From Liolophura sinensis (Eukaryota; Mollusca; Polyplacophora; Chitonida; Chitonidae): 64,000 nucleotides of DNA. A program made the position numbers and the translations under genes. Below the pieces are notes generated by a model. That model was given only the letters and a program-made list of their open reading frames with translations. It ran no database searches and was not told where the DNA came from. Within the stretch, counting starts at the first letter, position 1, and the number at the start of each line of letters is the position of its first letter. The DNA is taken from the NCBI RefSeq assembly GCF_032854445.1, contig NC_088305.1:1305001-1369000 (forward strand), given 5' to 3'. Shown piece after piece: positions 13,026 to 28,127 of the stretch.

Positions 13026-13494
13026 GGGAAATAATTCATATGTTGGGTGTCCATATTATAACAATACTTTCCTAACGCATTATGTTGCACTCTATAAGCC
13101 TATGATAGCAAGAATTCATTGTCTCGGGTGACTAACGGACATGTAAAAAAAGTCTTGCATGAATTTGCTTGACTGTCATTCTGTAGTTTGCGTGTTTTTA
13201 CAATTCTGGGCAAGAGATTGCTTTTGTGGCCACATTCGTCTTCCATGTAAATCCCTCGTGTAAGTGGTGGAAATATACTTAAAGATGGAGAAAAGTAAAA
13301 ACAATGCAAACTTCAGCTGAAAGAGTGGGAAAACGGTTATTTGTAAATTTGGCCTCCAATGTTTTTTTCAGATTTTTCCTTAAGGGAAAAGGATATTTTA
13401 AGACATTGCTGTATTGTGGCCGTTTGGAACCAGCTCTTAGAATATACACACCGTCTTTGCAGAGTAAAGTCCTAACTGAGGATCTTACAGATGT
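13026..13494. other. No feature recognised
   Basis: Overlapping short open frames on both strands; none resembles a known protein. Confidence 0.4.
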
Positions 13495-13640
13495 CTGATG
13501 GGCGTGTAAATTGCTACTATTTATGCATTTACATGAACAGTTGGAATAAAACCCCGAGGTAAACTGACAAGAGCCGTGTTTCACCGGCTACGTGTGACTA
13601 TTTGCCAGCTATCACGTTGTCGTCGCTACTCTGGTCTTAT
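13495..13640 (-). repeat. Dispersed repeat (copy 2 of 3)
   Basis: Reverse complement of the segment at about 7160-7320, sharing for example CATTTACATGAACAGTT on the plus strand. Confidence 0.65.
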
Positions 13641-13802
13641 TCTCTGTGCTGTTTGTCTTAATTGTCGTCGCTACTCTTGTCTAACTCTCTGTACTGTTCG
13701 TCTTTAATTGTCTTCGCTACTCTGGTCTAACTCTCTGTGCTGTTCGTCTTTAATTGTCTTCGCTACTCTGGTCTTACTCCTCTGTACTGTTCGTCGTTAG
13801 TT
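13617..13802 (+). repeat. 46-bp tandem repeat, 4 copies
   Basis: Units run from 'tgtcgtcgctactctggtct' through 'ctctgtgctgttcgtcttta'. Four head-to-tail copies carry substitutions. Confidence 0.8.
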
Positions 13803-14480
13803 ATATTTGTCTCAAATATCCAGATCCCAGCCCACTACTTAAATGATTCCTTTTTTCTGTCTTTTAACGAATCTAATCCTGCAAAGACGCTTTAATTCAG
13901 TGCAAGATACCGATGTACAGGTGAATCGCTTCAGCGATGTGACCATAACATAACCCAACAAAGGGAGATAACCTATGAGACACATTTGACGTTGTCTGCA
14001 GGATTCGAGAATATATCTGTATCCCACGTGACCGTTGTTGTCCAATGAAAAGCGGAGTATTTTGTCTGACGCGGGATAATTAATCTTCCAGATCAGTCGC
14101 TAGACCAAAACTTCAACCATGCAAACTATCGAACGATCAACCAAACAATTCCATGTACAAATGTGCCAGAGCAATTTACAATCGAAAATGATGTTAAAAA
14201 CGACAATAAACAACAGCAAACTGGCAAATAAGCCAAAGAATAAACAAGCAAACAATGGGAAGGCGGCAAATTTTAAGATACAGTTAACTGGTTCTAGTGT
14301 GGAGCAGGACATCGAGCCATTGTTACGTTAAGAATGGATTGTAACGTAACGTCTTCACAGTTACAATGTATCAGTTTCTACGTCGTACAGTCCTTTAATG
14401 TGAAAACGACATCAGCATAATACTATAGCATGGTATGCACGATTAAGACTGATTTAATCTATTCACCTACTATCTCTCCG
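13803..14480. other. No feature recognised; possible intron
   Basis: No protein motif was seen. The stretch lies 3' of the minus-strand receptor exon at 14721-15050 and could be part of its first intron. No second exon of that gene was recognised in it. Confidence 0.4.
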
Positions 14481-14499
14481 TCATCCCTGAAAACTGTTG

Positions 14500-14665
14500 T
14501 CGGCTTCACTTTGTCTGAATCAGTCCCAATTTCTTACTTTATATACTTTCTTAGTTCTTTGATGGTGTGTGTTCAACGTTGATTATTGACTCGTGACGTC
14601 CATTTTGCTTTACGCGTTGACCTCTGGTATACGAATGTCTGTTTCAACGTTTAAGATCAAACTTC
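14500..14665 (+). repeat. Dispersed repeat, diverged copy
   Basis: Weaker match to the element at 1485-1665, 3842-4000 and 8832-8990. The order of landmarks is kept (Thr/Phe-rich A+T segment, 'gtgttcaacgtt', 'acgaatgtctgtttc'). Confidence 0.5.
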
Positions 14666-14720
14666 AAGTAAAAAAACAAACAAACAAACACTATACTAGC
14701 AATCAAAGAATTGCACGTAC

Positions 14721-15050
14721 CTGTGTGTCCTTGTAGTGGAAATTAAGGCTATATCCGTCCAAAATATCTGCGCGGGTTCCTATATCTTCCATTGCCTGGT
14801 CGAACAGAATCGGCACAAACTTTGCATATCTTGACCACCACAACTTGCTCAGTGGCAACAAAACAGCCACGTGCAGCTGTGTTTTGTTGGTGGAGAGAGA
14901 CACCGAGGAACGAACGCGCCAAATTCCCAGTAAAACGAGAACGAAGACAAACAACAGACGCGGTACCTGAGCTGCTGCCATTACGATTCGCGGGAGTCGT
15001 ACTGGAGGCACAAAGGCTGATGCTTCACGCGCAGTTCTTACCATGCTCAT
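14721..15050 (-). CDS. First coding exon of an ANF/GABA-B-type ligand-binding receptor
   Basis: The open frame of 110 codons runs to a consensus donor on the minus strand (CAG|GTACGTG; last exon base 14721), phase 0. There are two plausible starts: 15050, or the internal Met24 at about 14981. Met24 fits a secretory signal better because a Leu/Val/Phe-rich stretch (RLLFVFVLVLLGIW) follows at once. After it comes a beta-strand-like LHVAVLLPLS, then a segment with QAMEDIG, ADILDGYSL and HYKDTQ. This layout (signal peptide, first strand, helix with E-D, 'DIL-GY-L', then D-[ST]-Q) is that of the N-terminus of type I periplasmic-binding-like ectodomains. These occur in GABA-B receptors, receptor guanylate cyclases and related proteins. 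Which subfamily it is cannot be settled from one exon. The remaining exons should lie at lower coordinates on the minus strand; none was recognised in 1-14.7 kb. Confidence 0.6.
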
Positions 15051-15617
15051 AACACAAAGCGGTCACCTGATCATTGATTCTCTTCCCCTGAGGTCTTCTT
15101 CGTCCCATAGTCCCACACATCTCCCCGAACATTCATCAAGATCACTGAAAAAATCACTGGGTTTGATATCAAACGGTCTTCGTGTGGATTAATCGTGTTG
15201 TACACACTACTAGTCCGTGTAACGAAGTCAATGAAGAAAATTATCGGTACAGGTATATGTGGTGTTCCGTTCTACTTCCTTTGTGGCCCTCTACATAGCG
15301 AGTGCATAGCATGCCAACTCCTGTCTATCACTTTCTAAAAGTCAGCATCGACAAAGGAGGCGCAGGATAAAAGGCCACTGAAAATAACATCAAATACGGC
15401 TACCAATGTTCATGGTCAGCGAATATAAAATAACACTCCGTGTACTTCCGCAACAGTGTTAATATAAAGAAACAAGTTCTAAGAGTTACTGAATCACCCA
15501 TACATTTTTGCACAATAACAGACTACAGCACACGACGTCAAACCAGATCAGCGATCAAAGTGGGACAGGTTTACAAACGGTTACATATTACCCAAGAAAT
15601 ACACCTCTTCTCAAGCT
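15051..15617. other. Putative 5' flank of the minus-strand receptor exon
   Basis: No other gene was seen. It may hold the promoter and 5' UTR of the receptor exon, but no core element stands out. Confidence 0.35.
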
Positions 15618-15735
15618 ATTAGTCTAACTGTTCTTGTAAATGTTTAAATAGTAGCAAATTATACCCTTGTTCCACCTAATAACACGGCATATAAGGCAGA
15701 ATTTGGTACAAAAAATGAAGGATATCTGTGCTGAT
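15618..15735 (+). repeat. Dispersed repeat (copy 3 of 3)
   Basis: Matches the right half of 7150-7375, including the 'taaatagtagcaaatta' segment and a following 'ggcagaatttggtacaaaaa' related to the 7330 region. Confidence 0.55.
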
Positions 15736-15814
15736 TTTAAAGTCTTTCCTTAAAACCGCAGATGTCAGACTGGAGAGTTGCACTACATGCATATGTCGTT
15801 ATAGTTGCCTGCTC

Positions 15815-18655
<2,841 letters not shown>

Positions 18656-18764
18656 CTAACTTGAATGAAATGTGTCGGATATCGATTATTTCTTCTAACG
18701 CCTTAGAAAAATCTCTGTACTGAGAGGTACACGTTCTTTTCGGAAACTGACCGCATCGGTCATT

Positions 18765-18965
18765 TTAATAAATTTTAGAAATGGCACTTGTTTCCTCCTT
18801 ACTTGGAGCGAAACATTGAGACGTTAGAGGAAGGAAACAGATAGGTTGGTCCGGTGTAAGTATAATGTCAATGAATGGGGTGTCATGTCTGGTGCCTTCG
18901 GCGTAATAGTTCAGTGGCGGCAGCACTTTGGCGGCAGCACTTTGGACTCGCCCTGCCACATTTTA
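18765..18965 (+). mobile_element. SINE body fragment
   Basis: The order 'cacttgtttcctccttactt', 'ggttggtccggtgtaagtat', 'ggggtgtcatgtctggtg' and 'cttcggcgtaatagttcagt' is the body of a tRNA-derived SINE of lophotrochozoan type. Heads of similar elements are seen near 37505 and 63530. A 14-bp segment (ggcggcagcacttt) is tandemly duplicated. The head is absent. Confidence 0.55.
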
Positions 18966-19390
18966 TGTACGGAAATTGAGGGAATCTGATAGAGTTCTAC
19001 AGAAGGTGTCACAACGTTTACTGGTAAATATTTTGCTGAGAAATCATAGAACCTCTTCATTTGTGGCTTCTCGCTTTGCAGTTAAATAACCCAGTGGTTA
19101 TCCTACTTCTTAAAGGAATAGAAAACTGCCACTGATTTGTTATCGAAGTTGCGCTTAGGGTAAGCTGTAAAGGTTTATCTATGACACATTTATTCAAATG
19201 TGACGAAGACTTGGGGCAATCACTGCCAGAACACCTCTGTCAGTGATAACCTGAGAAACAATGATAACGAAATGAAATGCTGAACAAATCTGCCGCAAAG
19301 ACCACAGAGAAATGGCTTAGCTTCCAGAAATCTTTAAACAGCCAGAATGTACATATGAAACGACTACCACAATCGAAATACCAGATATCT
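18966..19390. other. No feature recognised
   Basis: No coding or repeat signal seen. Confidence 0.4.
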
Positions 19391-19394
19391 GACG

Positions 19395-19640
19395 ATATAA
19401 CCCACCCAGCCTGGACTCTGTCCTAGTGTATGCATCCGGCCCGAGGGCGCTGGTATCGGTTCAGTTCGAATCCGACCAGGGAGCCTTCCCGACGGTCAAA
19501 GCGTGGTTGTGGTGTTACTACAAAACCCGACCTCTAAATGAGGTGGCCTGCCCGTAGACCGATGTGCGTACACAGGCTACACAATTCCGTTAACGAGGCC
19601 TTCCTGTGGCCATCCCTGTATCTGATACACACAGTACAAG
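19395..19640 (+). mobile_element. tRNA-derived SINE-like element
   Basis: GTTCGAATCC, a perfect pol III box B, lies at about 19466-19475, downstream of a degenerate tRNA-like 5' part. A GC-richer body follows ('gagccttcccgacggtcaaa', 'aaacccgacctctaaatgag'). It does not look like a functional tRNA. Confidence 0.5.
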
Positions 19641-20220
19641 CGACTGTTGTAGGACCATTTTTGTAAGAAAATGTCAGTTCTGAAATAAACTTAAACACCG
19701 CACTTGAAATATTGAAATGAAAATATTTGACCTTTCAAATTAAAAAGTGTTGAAATAATAATTCTGGACCGGTGTTGAAAATAAGTTCCCGTTTTTGCTT
19801 ATTTTAAAATAGGTACTTTTTTTTATTTCAGATGTCGTCAACATAAATATGTCAAACCTCATCAATTTTTATTTCCAGTGAGGAACATTTAAGATGGTTT
19901 ATTGTTATGTCAAAAGTAGTTTTTGTTTCAAAAGTCGTTGAAAACCACTTGTCTTCCTCCAACATGGCGCTCGTCCTATAACGTGGTAAAGCCCTTCCAC
20001 ACGTCATACTGACCGCCACCATCTTGTAAGTGTATGATTCTAGAGTCTGGAGTCAAAGAACAGCCATATCAGTATTTGAACTGGACCTCAGTCGATCTGC
20101 AAGTCTATAATGGTGTGTCGGAAACTTGATGCATGAGTTTATTACGAGAAAGCCACACGTTTCTGTTTCTACTGCATGAATCCAATCCGCTGCCTACATG
20201 TAGTCAAACTCATCATTTCA
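19641..20220. other. No feature recognised
   Basis: AT-rich, with no open frame of note. Confidence 0.4.
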
Positions 20221-20224
20221 TCGT

Positions 20225-20395
20225 GATTAACTGTATTGCTCAATAGCTTTGTGAGGGAACTCTGGCCTCTTTCAGTGCGATATTTCAGCTTTATCACGAC
20301 AATGCATTCCTTAACTGTATTGCTCAATTGTTTTGTCTGAGATTTCTCGCGGCTTTCGGTGCGATATTTCAGCTTTATTAAGATGTTGTATCCTT
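20225..20395 (+). repeat. ~87-bp direct repeat, 2 copies
   Basis: 'taactgtattgctcaat' and 'gtgcgatatttcagctttat' occur twice in the same order. Confidence 0.65.
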
Positions 20396-20609
20396 ATAGA
20401 GGATCTCGTAAAAATTCCGGACTAAATATTGATTTTATAGAGTTACCAAGCTCATCAAAACAAAATTATTATGGTTATAAAATATTTAATGTCCTTTTTA
20501 GTAATAGGGTATTCAACTAATGAGACGAACATTCTAAATACTAGCTCTACATATAGCACAGTATATATCGCTGTTCTGGTCTAGTGAGTTGTGTCCATCG
20601 ATTGACTAT

Positions 20610-20890
20610 TACTCCGTGGTCCTCGCCTTACCTGTTCCTCCATGACCTTTGGCGTGGTCCTCTCCTTACCTGTTCCTCCATTGACCTTTGGCGTGGTCCT
20701 CCCCTTACCTGTTCCTCCATTGACCTTTGGCGTGGTCCTCCCCTTACCTGTTCCTCCATTGACCTTTGGCGTGGTCCTCGCCTTACCCGTTCCTCCATTG
20801 ACCTTTGGCGTGGTCCTCTCCTTACCTGTTCCTCCACTGACATTTGGCGTGGTCCTCTCCTTACCCGTCCCTCCGTTGACCCTTGTTATA
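20610..20890 (+). repeat. 39-bp minisatellite, about 7 copies
   Basis: The unit cctccattgacctttggcgt followed by 19 nt is repeated. 39 bp is a multiple of three, so a 171-codon plus-strand frame and an opposing minus-strand frame both run through it. I read these as artefacts. Confidence 0.92.
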
Positions 20891-21340
20891 GAGAACCAGT
20901 TGATTATAACCTTCTTATGTATAGGGGTAAAGGTCAGTCCTCTCGGTGCATGAGGGCGATCGAGACCCAGAGAGATATCTTCAACCTGTCATCCTCATCG
21001 GAAACCGTCCTGTATTTCCGTGCTAACACTAGAGAACAGCGGAAATTGCAAACCTTTCTGCACTGGCTGCAACCGAGGTCATGCATGTGCGATTCCTAAC
21101 CAAATTATTGTCTGACACCAATCAAATGCCTGGCGAGCTGTCATTCTTTCCTGTCATCATCAAAGCATCATAAATAAAGTTGAATATATATCATAGCTAA
21201 TCGAACCATCGACGATGTGTTTGTCAAATACTGGCAGGCCATTCCACTGCAAATATGTACCTTTTCCATTTTGGTGGCCACCCATATGGGAACTGTGAGA
21301 CGTGTCTAGTCCAAAATATCAAAACTTGTTGCACTAAGCA
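20891..21340. other. No feature recognised
   Basis: No recognisable gene. Confidence 0.4.
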
Positions 21341-21560
21341 CATTATACTACCACACGTTAACACCGTCGTGCTAGCAGTAAGTCCATAGGGGTGGAATAA
21401 TTTTACTACACGACGTTGCATTACCACACGTTAACACTCTCGTGCTAGCGGTAAGTCCATAGCGATAGTATAATTATACCACCACAGGCTATAATACCGC
21501 ACGTTAACGCCTTCGTGCAAAGGGTAGGCCCTAGCGGTAGTACAATAATACTTCATATAT
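21340..21560 (+). repeat. Degenerate ~70-bp tandem repeat
   Basis: 'ccacacgttaaca..gtgctagcagtaagtccatag' and diverged copies recur three times. A further copy lies at about 21990-22085, beyond the next array. Confidence 0.6.
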
Positions 21561-21599
21561 TTATATATATATATCTATACTGGTCATATGGTCATACAT

Positions 21600-22215
21600 A
21601 TCGTGGTCATCACAACGAAGCCGTATTTATCTACTAAACCTCACAACGAAGACGTATTTATCTACTAAACCTCACAAGGAAGATGTATTTATCTGCTAAA
21701 CGTCACAACAAAGACGCATTTGTCTGCTACTCATCACAACGAAGACATATTAATCTGCTAAACCACACAACGAAGACGTATATATCTGCTAAACCTCAAA
21801 TCTGTCTTAGATCTGGTATAATTATTTTTCTCCTAAACCTCACAACAAAGATGTATTTGTCTAATAAACCTCACAACGAAGACGTATTTATCTGCTAAAT
21901 CTCACAACGAAAATGTTTTTATCTGCCTTACCTCACAACTAAAATGTATTTAATTGTAAAACCTTACAACGAAGACGTTAAAACCTTCGTACAAGAGGTA
22001 GGCCAATAACGGTAGTATAGTTATACAACATCACATTATACTACTGCACGTTAACAGCTTCGTGCGAGGGGTAGGCCATTAGGGGCCACAAAGACGCATT
22101 TATCTGCTAAACCCCAGAATAAAGAAGTATTTGTCTGCTTAACCTCACTACGAAGACGCGTTTATCTCCTAAACTTGAGAGCGAAGACGTTTTTATCTGC
22201 TAGACCACACGTCGA
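21600..22215 (+). repeat. Degenerate ~31-bp minisatellite
   Basis: The theme 'cctcacaacgaagacgtatt' plus 'tatctgctaaa' is repeated about 15-18 times with heavy divergence. It is interrupted near 21800 and by the ~70-bp repeat at 21990-22085. Confidence 0.8.
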
Positions 22216-22470
22216 AGACATATTTTACATTTGTATAACAGCATCTGTCTTCGATCTGGTATTATTACACTTTGTGTAAACGTAAATGTAATTATTGGCA
22301 CATAGGCGTACGGTATAAACTGACACACGGTGCCTTGTTTGTTTCCAAAAAATAACTCAAAGACTAAAGATAAGTGTAATGTTAATCTTGTGACATTTAA
22401 TGACTAGATTATTACGAAAATATGCCCGTAGCAATATAAGTACCGGAAATTGGTTTAGGTGTCACAAAAC
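22216..22470. other. No feature recognised
   Basis: Spacer between two arrays. Confidence 0.4.
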
Positions 22471-22474
22471 AAAT

Positions 22475-25030
22475 CCAACTTTCACGTATTGTAAAGTACC
22501 GGAAATGTGAGGGGCCAAAACAGCCCTCAAACAAGTTATACAGAAAAAATACTAGAAATGGGAGGGTCAAAACATCCCTCAAACAAGTTACACAGAAAAA
22601 CACTAGAAATGGGTGGGGCCAGAGCACTGCTCAAACAAGTTACACAAAAAAAGCACTAGAAATGGGAGGAGCCAAAACAGTCCTCAAACAAGTTATACAA
22701 AAAAGCACTAGAAATGGGAGGAGCCAAAGAACAAACAAGTCATAAAGAAACATACTGGAAATAGGAGGGGCCAAAACAGTCATATAGGTTAAATAGAAAA
22801 ACACTGGAAATGGGAGTGGGCAAAACTATCCTCAAGCAAATTACACAGAAAAACGTTAGAAATGGGAGGGGCGAAAACAGGTCTCTAATAAGTTATACAG
22901 AAGCACAGCGGAAATGGGAGGAGCCAAAACAATCCTCAAACAAGTTAAACAGAAAAGCACTAGGAATGGGAGGGAACAAAGCACTACCCAAACAAGTTAT
23001 ACAGAAAATACAGAAATGGGAGGGGCCTAAACAGGTCTCAAACAATTTATATAGAAACACACTGGAAATGGGGGAGTCAATAACAGTCTTTAAATAAGAT
23101 ATATATAAACACACTGGAAATGGACGTGGCCAAAACAATCTTCAAACAAGATATACATAAACACACTGGAAATGGACGGTGCCAAAACAGCCTTCAGACA
23201 AGATATATATAAACACACTGGAAATGGACGGGGCCAAAACAGCCTTCAAACAAGATATACATAAACACACTGGAAATGGACGGGGCCAAAACAGTCTTCA
23301 GACAAGATATATATAAACACACTGGACATTGTCCCCCACTCCAAAACAGTATTCAAACAAGATATACATAAACACACTGGAAATGGACGGGGCCAAAACA
23401 GTCTTCAGACAAGATATACATAAACACACTGGAAATTGTCCCCCACTCCAAAACAGTATTCAAACAAGATATACATAAACACACTGGAAATTGACTGGGC
23501 CAAAACAGTCTTCAGACAAGATATACATAAACACACTGGAAATGGACGGGGCCAAAACAATCTTCAGACAAGATATACATAAACACACTGGAAATGGACA
23601 GAGCCAAAGAAGTCTTCAGACAAGATATATATAAACACACTGGACATTGTCCCCCACTCCAAAACAGTATTCAAACAAGATATACATAAACACACTGGAA
23701 ATTGACGGGGCCAAAACAGTCTTCAGACAAGATATACATAAACACACTGGAAATGGACGGGGCCAAAACAGTCTTCAGACAAGATATATATAAACACACT
23801 GGACATTGTCCCCCACTCCAAAACAGTATTCAAACAAGATATACATAAACACACTGGAAATGGACGGGGCCAAAACAGTCTTCAGACAAGATATACATAA
23901 ACACACTGGAAATTGTCCCCCACTCCAAAACAGTATTCAAACAAGATATACATAAACACACTGGAAACTGACTGGGCCAAAACAGCCTTCAGACAAGATA
24001 TACATAAACACACTGGAAATGGACGGGGCCAAAACAATCTTCAGACAAGATATACATAAACACACTGGAAATGGACAGAGCCAAAGAAGTCTTCAGACAA
24101 GATATATATAAACACACTGGACATTGTCCCCCACTCCAAAACAGTATTCAAACAAGATATACATAAACACACTGGAAATTGTCCCCCACTCCAAAACAGT
24201 ATTCAAACAAGATATACATAAACACATTGGACATTGACGGGGCCAAAACAGTCTTCAAACAAGATATACATAAACACACTGGAAATTGTCCCCCGTACCA
24301 AAACAGCCTTCAAACAAGATATAAATAAACACACTGGAAATTGACTGGGCCAAAACAGCCTTCAGACAAAATATATATAAACACACTGGAAATGGACGGG
24401 GCCAAAACAGCCTTCAAACAAGATATACATAAACACACGGGAAATGGACGGTGCCAAAACAGCCTTCAGACAAGAAATATATAAACACACTGGAAATGGA
24501 CGGGGCAAAAACAGCCTTCAAACAAGATATACATAAGCACACTGGAAATGGACGGGGCCAAAACAATCTTCAAACAAGATATACATAAACACTCTGGAAA
24601 TGGACGGGGCCAAAACAGTCTTCAGACAAGATATATATAAACACACTGGAAATGGACGGGGCCAAAACAGCCTTCAAACAAGATATACATAAACACACTG
24701 GAAATGGGCGGGGCCAAAACAGTCTTCAGACAAGATATACATAAACACACTGGAAATGGACGGGGCCAAAACAGTCTTCAGACAAGATATACATAAACGC
24801 ACTGGAAATTGACTGGGCCAAAACAATCTTCAGACAAGATATACATAAACACACGGGAAATTGTCCCCCGTGCCAAAACAGTCTTCAAACAAGATATACA
24901 TAAACGCACTGGAAATTGACTGGGCCAAAACAATCTTCAGACAAGATGTACATAAACACACGGGAAATTGTCCCCCGTGCCAAAACAGTCTTCAGACAAG
25001 ATATACATAAACACACTGGAAACTGACTTT
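22475..25030 (+). repeat. 52/55-bp two-monomer minisatellite, about 48 copies
   Basis: The left part (to about 23100) is diverged, with 'gaaatgggaggggccaaaac'. The right part is homogeneous and mixes two unit types. Type A (52 bp) has ggaaatggacggggccaaaa; type B (55 bp) has ggaaattgtcccccactcca. The rest of the unit, including 'acaagatatacataaacaca', is common. B units recur in variable A/B patterns; spacings of 107 bp equal one A plus one B. Confidence 0.93.
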
Positions 25031-25119
25031 ATATTTAGGTCAAGGTCGGGAGGGAGTGTTAGTTATAAAGTGTGCATTTGATTTTTAACAAAATAAAAAT
25101 GTCTTGAATGCGGTCTATC

Positions 25120-25685
25120 ATAGGGGTTCCGGTGATCAGAACAGCGCCTATTGCGACCAAAACAACAGCTAATTGGCTATAATTCTCAATAAACTGCTGT
25201 ACTTGAAGTAATGACTACAGAAAAACACCCATACAGGGTTATCTTATATACTAAAGCACATCTAATAGGCTGTTATTCTCCGTATAGCTTGTACTGATGA
25301 CACCAATATAGGGCTTTCTAATATACTAAAGGACAGCTAATTGGTTGTAATTCTCAGTATAGCTTGTACTGATGACTACAGCAAAACACCCGTACAGTGT
25401 TATCTATAATAAACTAAAGAACAGCTAATTGGGTGTAATTCTCAGTATAGCTTGTACTGATTACTGCAGAAAAAAACACCAATACGGGGTTATGTAATAT
25501 ACTGAAGGACATCTAATTGACTGTAATTCTCAGTATAGCTTGTGCTGATGACTGCAGAAAAACACCAATACGGGGTTGTGTAATATACTAAAGGGCAGCT
25601 AACTGACTGTAATTCTCAGTATAGCTTGATGCCTCCAGCAGTACAACCATACGGGGATATGTAATGTAGGCCTACTCATGTCATT
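25120..25685 (+). repeat. ~80-95-bp tandem repeat, about 6-7 copies
   Basis: 'taattctcagtatagcttgt' and 'acatctaattg' / 'acagctaattgg' recur in order with variable spacing. Confidence 0.8.
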
Positions 25686-25829
25686 ATCCTTACACCAAAT
25701 GAAGTGGTGTTTTGTAGCTATTTAGGTAAGGAATTTTGCTTTCTTGATCTCGTACAAATACGTACATACCTACGGATGAACATGCATTCAGATTTCCTAC
25801 AAATACATACATACGTACGTATGAACACG

Positions 25830-25832
<3 letters not shown>

Positions 25833-25884
<52 letters not shown>

Positions 25885-25908
25885 CCAGGCACACGGAGAC
25901 GCACACGG

Positions 25909-25940
<32 letters not shown>

Positions 25941-25943
25941 ACC
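25833..25943 (+). repeat. (CA)n microsatellite
   Basis: A long CA run with one interruption around 25881-25908. Confidence 0.97.
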
Positions 25944-26139
25944 AAAGGTGTCAAGCGGGAGCAGGTGCTCAAAACCATAAACTGTTGTCATGGTTACCTT
26001 ATCAATATTTTGAACAACTCGCTTTTCAGCATCATGTTGGAGGTTTTAAACTAGATTTTTGCACTGCACCTAAAATTCAGAACCTCAACAAACCTCCCTA
26101 AAAGCGGGGATACACTCATGTGTAAACGATTTGTTTTGT

Positions 26140-26400
26140 TTTTTTAAACAAAGCGAGGAAATACTCCTGTCTTCATAGGTTGTGAACTGAGAGGGGACAC
26201 ATTCGTCTTAAAACAGTGTGAACTCGGTATAACGGCACTAAGCGCTGTATGGACTGAGAGGGTACGCGTACACTCGTTCCTAACATTTTCTGAATTGAGT
26301 GAGACCACATTGTTCTCAAAGATTCTAAATGTATGTAAGGACAATTTCCTTATAACGCTTAAAGTCTAAGAGGGGACGCACTCCTCTCAATGTTTTGTCA
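26140..26400 (+). repeat. Degenerate ~80-bp tandem repeat
   Basis: The theme 'gaactgagaggggacacatt' recurs about three times in diverged form. Confidence 0.5.
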
Positions 26401-26419
26401 ACTGAATGGTTGAAAAAAA

Positions 26420-26602
26420 GGTCAGAGAGCCCGGCGTTTATCTCATTGACCACCTAGGGCTCCCTTTCTAGTCTTACTGTGGGTGGCCGTGGATTTCCCC
26501 CGGGCACTTCTCTGTTTCCTCCCACCACAGTACTGACCGCTGACGTATAAGTGACATATTCTAGGGTACGACGTAAATCAATCAAATAAATAAATCAAAC
26601 CA
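26420..26602 (+). mobile_element. tRNA-derived SINE, plus orientation
   Basis: Body landmarks 'gatttcccccgggcact', 'gtttcctcccaccaca' and 'gacgtataagtgacatatt' are followed by the tail AATCAATCAAATAAATAAAT. The tRNA head is degenerate or missing. Confidence 0.75.
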
Positions 26603-28125
26603 CTGATCGCACTGATCTTACGCTAAGGCAGCCGTGGGTTATTCGTTACACATCTACATAGCTCCTTAAATTTTAAGACGACATTCCGCAATATAGAAAA
26701 GCTTGATAAATAAATATAGTCTAACAACTTCTCATTGCACTTTGGCCATACTTGTTTTATTTGTCAATGAACTGAGACAAACAAACTGAACAAAACTGAC
26801 AGTTTATACCAAGGTTCTCATTTCTCTGATTATTTTCTCAGCCTGCATGTCACAGGCTATTCCTTAATCACCACATGAACGTTTTCAAATAATATATGCC
26901 ACAGTTCCAGTGGGGGTCAACAGGGAAGCAAATCTTGTAACTGATAAAATATCAGTGCCTTCTATCTATTTGAACAACAATGCCAGTTTTATTATTCATG
27001 ATAACTGGTGCTGGTATTGAAATCAGTGGTATTGTTATTTAAGTAGGTAGAGGGCACTGCTGTTTTATCAGCTACAAGATTTGCTCCCCTTTGTACAGGG
27101 CTGGCAGGGCTCAATACTATATTGAGTTTCCTTTCTTTGAGGTTTCTTAACAGTAGGTTTCTTAACATTATGTACATGTAGTTTTCAGTCCACCTCTGTG
27201 ACTGCACTATAAACACTGACCATACAAGTAAAAGCATACACTTCTTTCTTATATCAGAGGGACACGGAACAGCACCATGTTAACTGTTAAGGTTTTAGCT
27301 CTAAGGTTTCAATATAAGATGTTTGAGAAAAAACAAAATCTTCTCACCACTTCTTGACAGGTTTATACACTTGATTCATTAAACATGTGATTTGAGATCT
27401 AAAATCACTTGCGTGTTTAAATACATGCATGGTTTCTCAAATTCTTAGCTCTTATGTGATCCATACATACAACATGTGAGACGGTAGTTTCCCAATGGGT
27501 TAGAAACTTAAAACGGCAGCTTTGATTTTTTTGCTACTATTTTGTTTCGAACAAAGTCTTTGATGTTATGCCACGACCTGTTCTTGTGATATGCAGTTAT
27601 CAACTTCCCTCTTCACTGGTATTTTACAGGCTGTGATGTACCGTCCAAAATGGCGTAGTACCGCAGCTTTCTACCTTCCCAACCAGGGTCGCTTCTTCTG
27701 CTTCTGACCTACATTGTACACATGTAAAAGACACGTTCAAAGTTCATGTCATAATTTAACATAAAATCAAGCCAATGTATTTGTTTCCTTATGGCTGAAT
27801 GCCACCAGTGGAACCTACAGTTATTACGTTAAGGAAAACATAATTATGACTACTATGAAAACCAACGCTCAGATAAATAATTTCAGTTATTTATCAAAAA
27901 CATAAACAGCAGCATGGGTTATTTTCATAATAAACCATGATTTGTTTAATTATTTATACAATGTCAAGTAATGTCAGGATTTCCTGCATTGGTATAAGTG
28001 ATATTGCACACAATTACATAACACTTTTGTTATAACATTTTGACATTTTACACCTAGACGGGCTATCACTCCCACCCCTCCCTCGAGCAATATTTATGGT
28101 GATCAGCCTCCAATGTGTGCAATAT
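26603..28125. other. No gene recognised
   Basis: AT-rich. A possible 3' flank of the minus-strand exon at 28655-28973. No clear repeat or polyadenylation context could be fixed. Confidence 0.4.
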
Positions 28126-28127
28126 AC

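Noticed and set aside
19395-19480. Functional tRNA gene
   Set aside because: A good box B, but no complete cloverleaf could be drawn and a SINE-like body follows.
20584-21099. A 171-codon plus-strand frame
   Set aside because: Its repeated half is the 39-bp minisatellite and the rest has no recognisable motif. An opposing frame is equally open.
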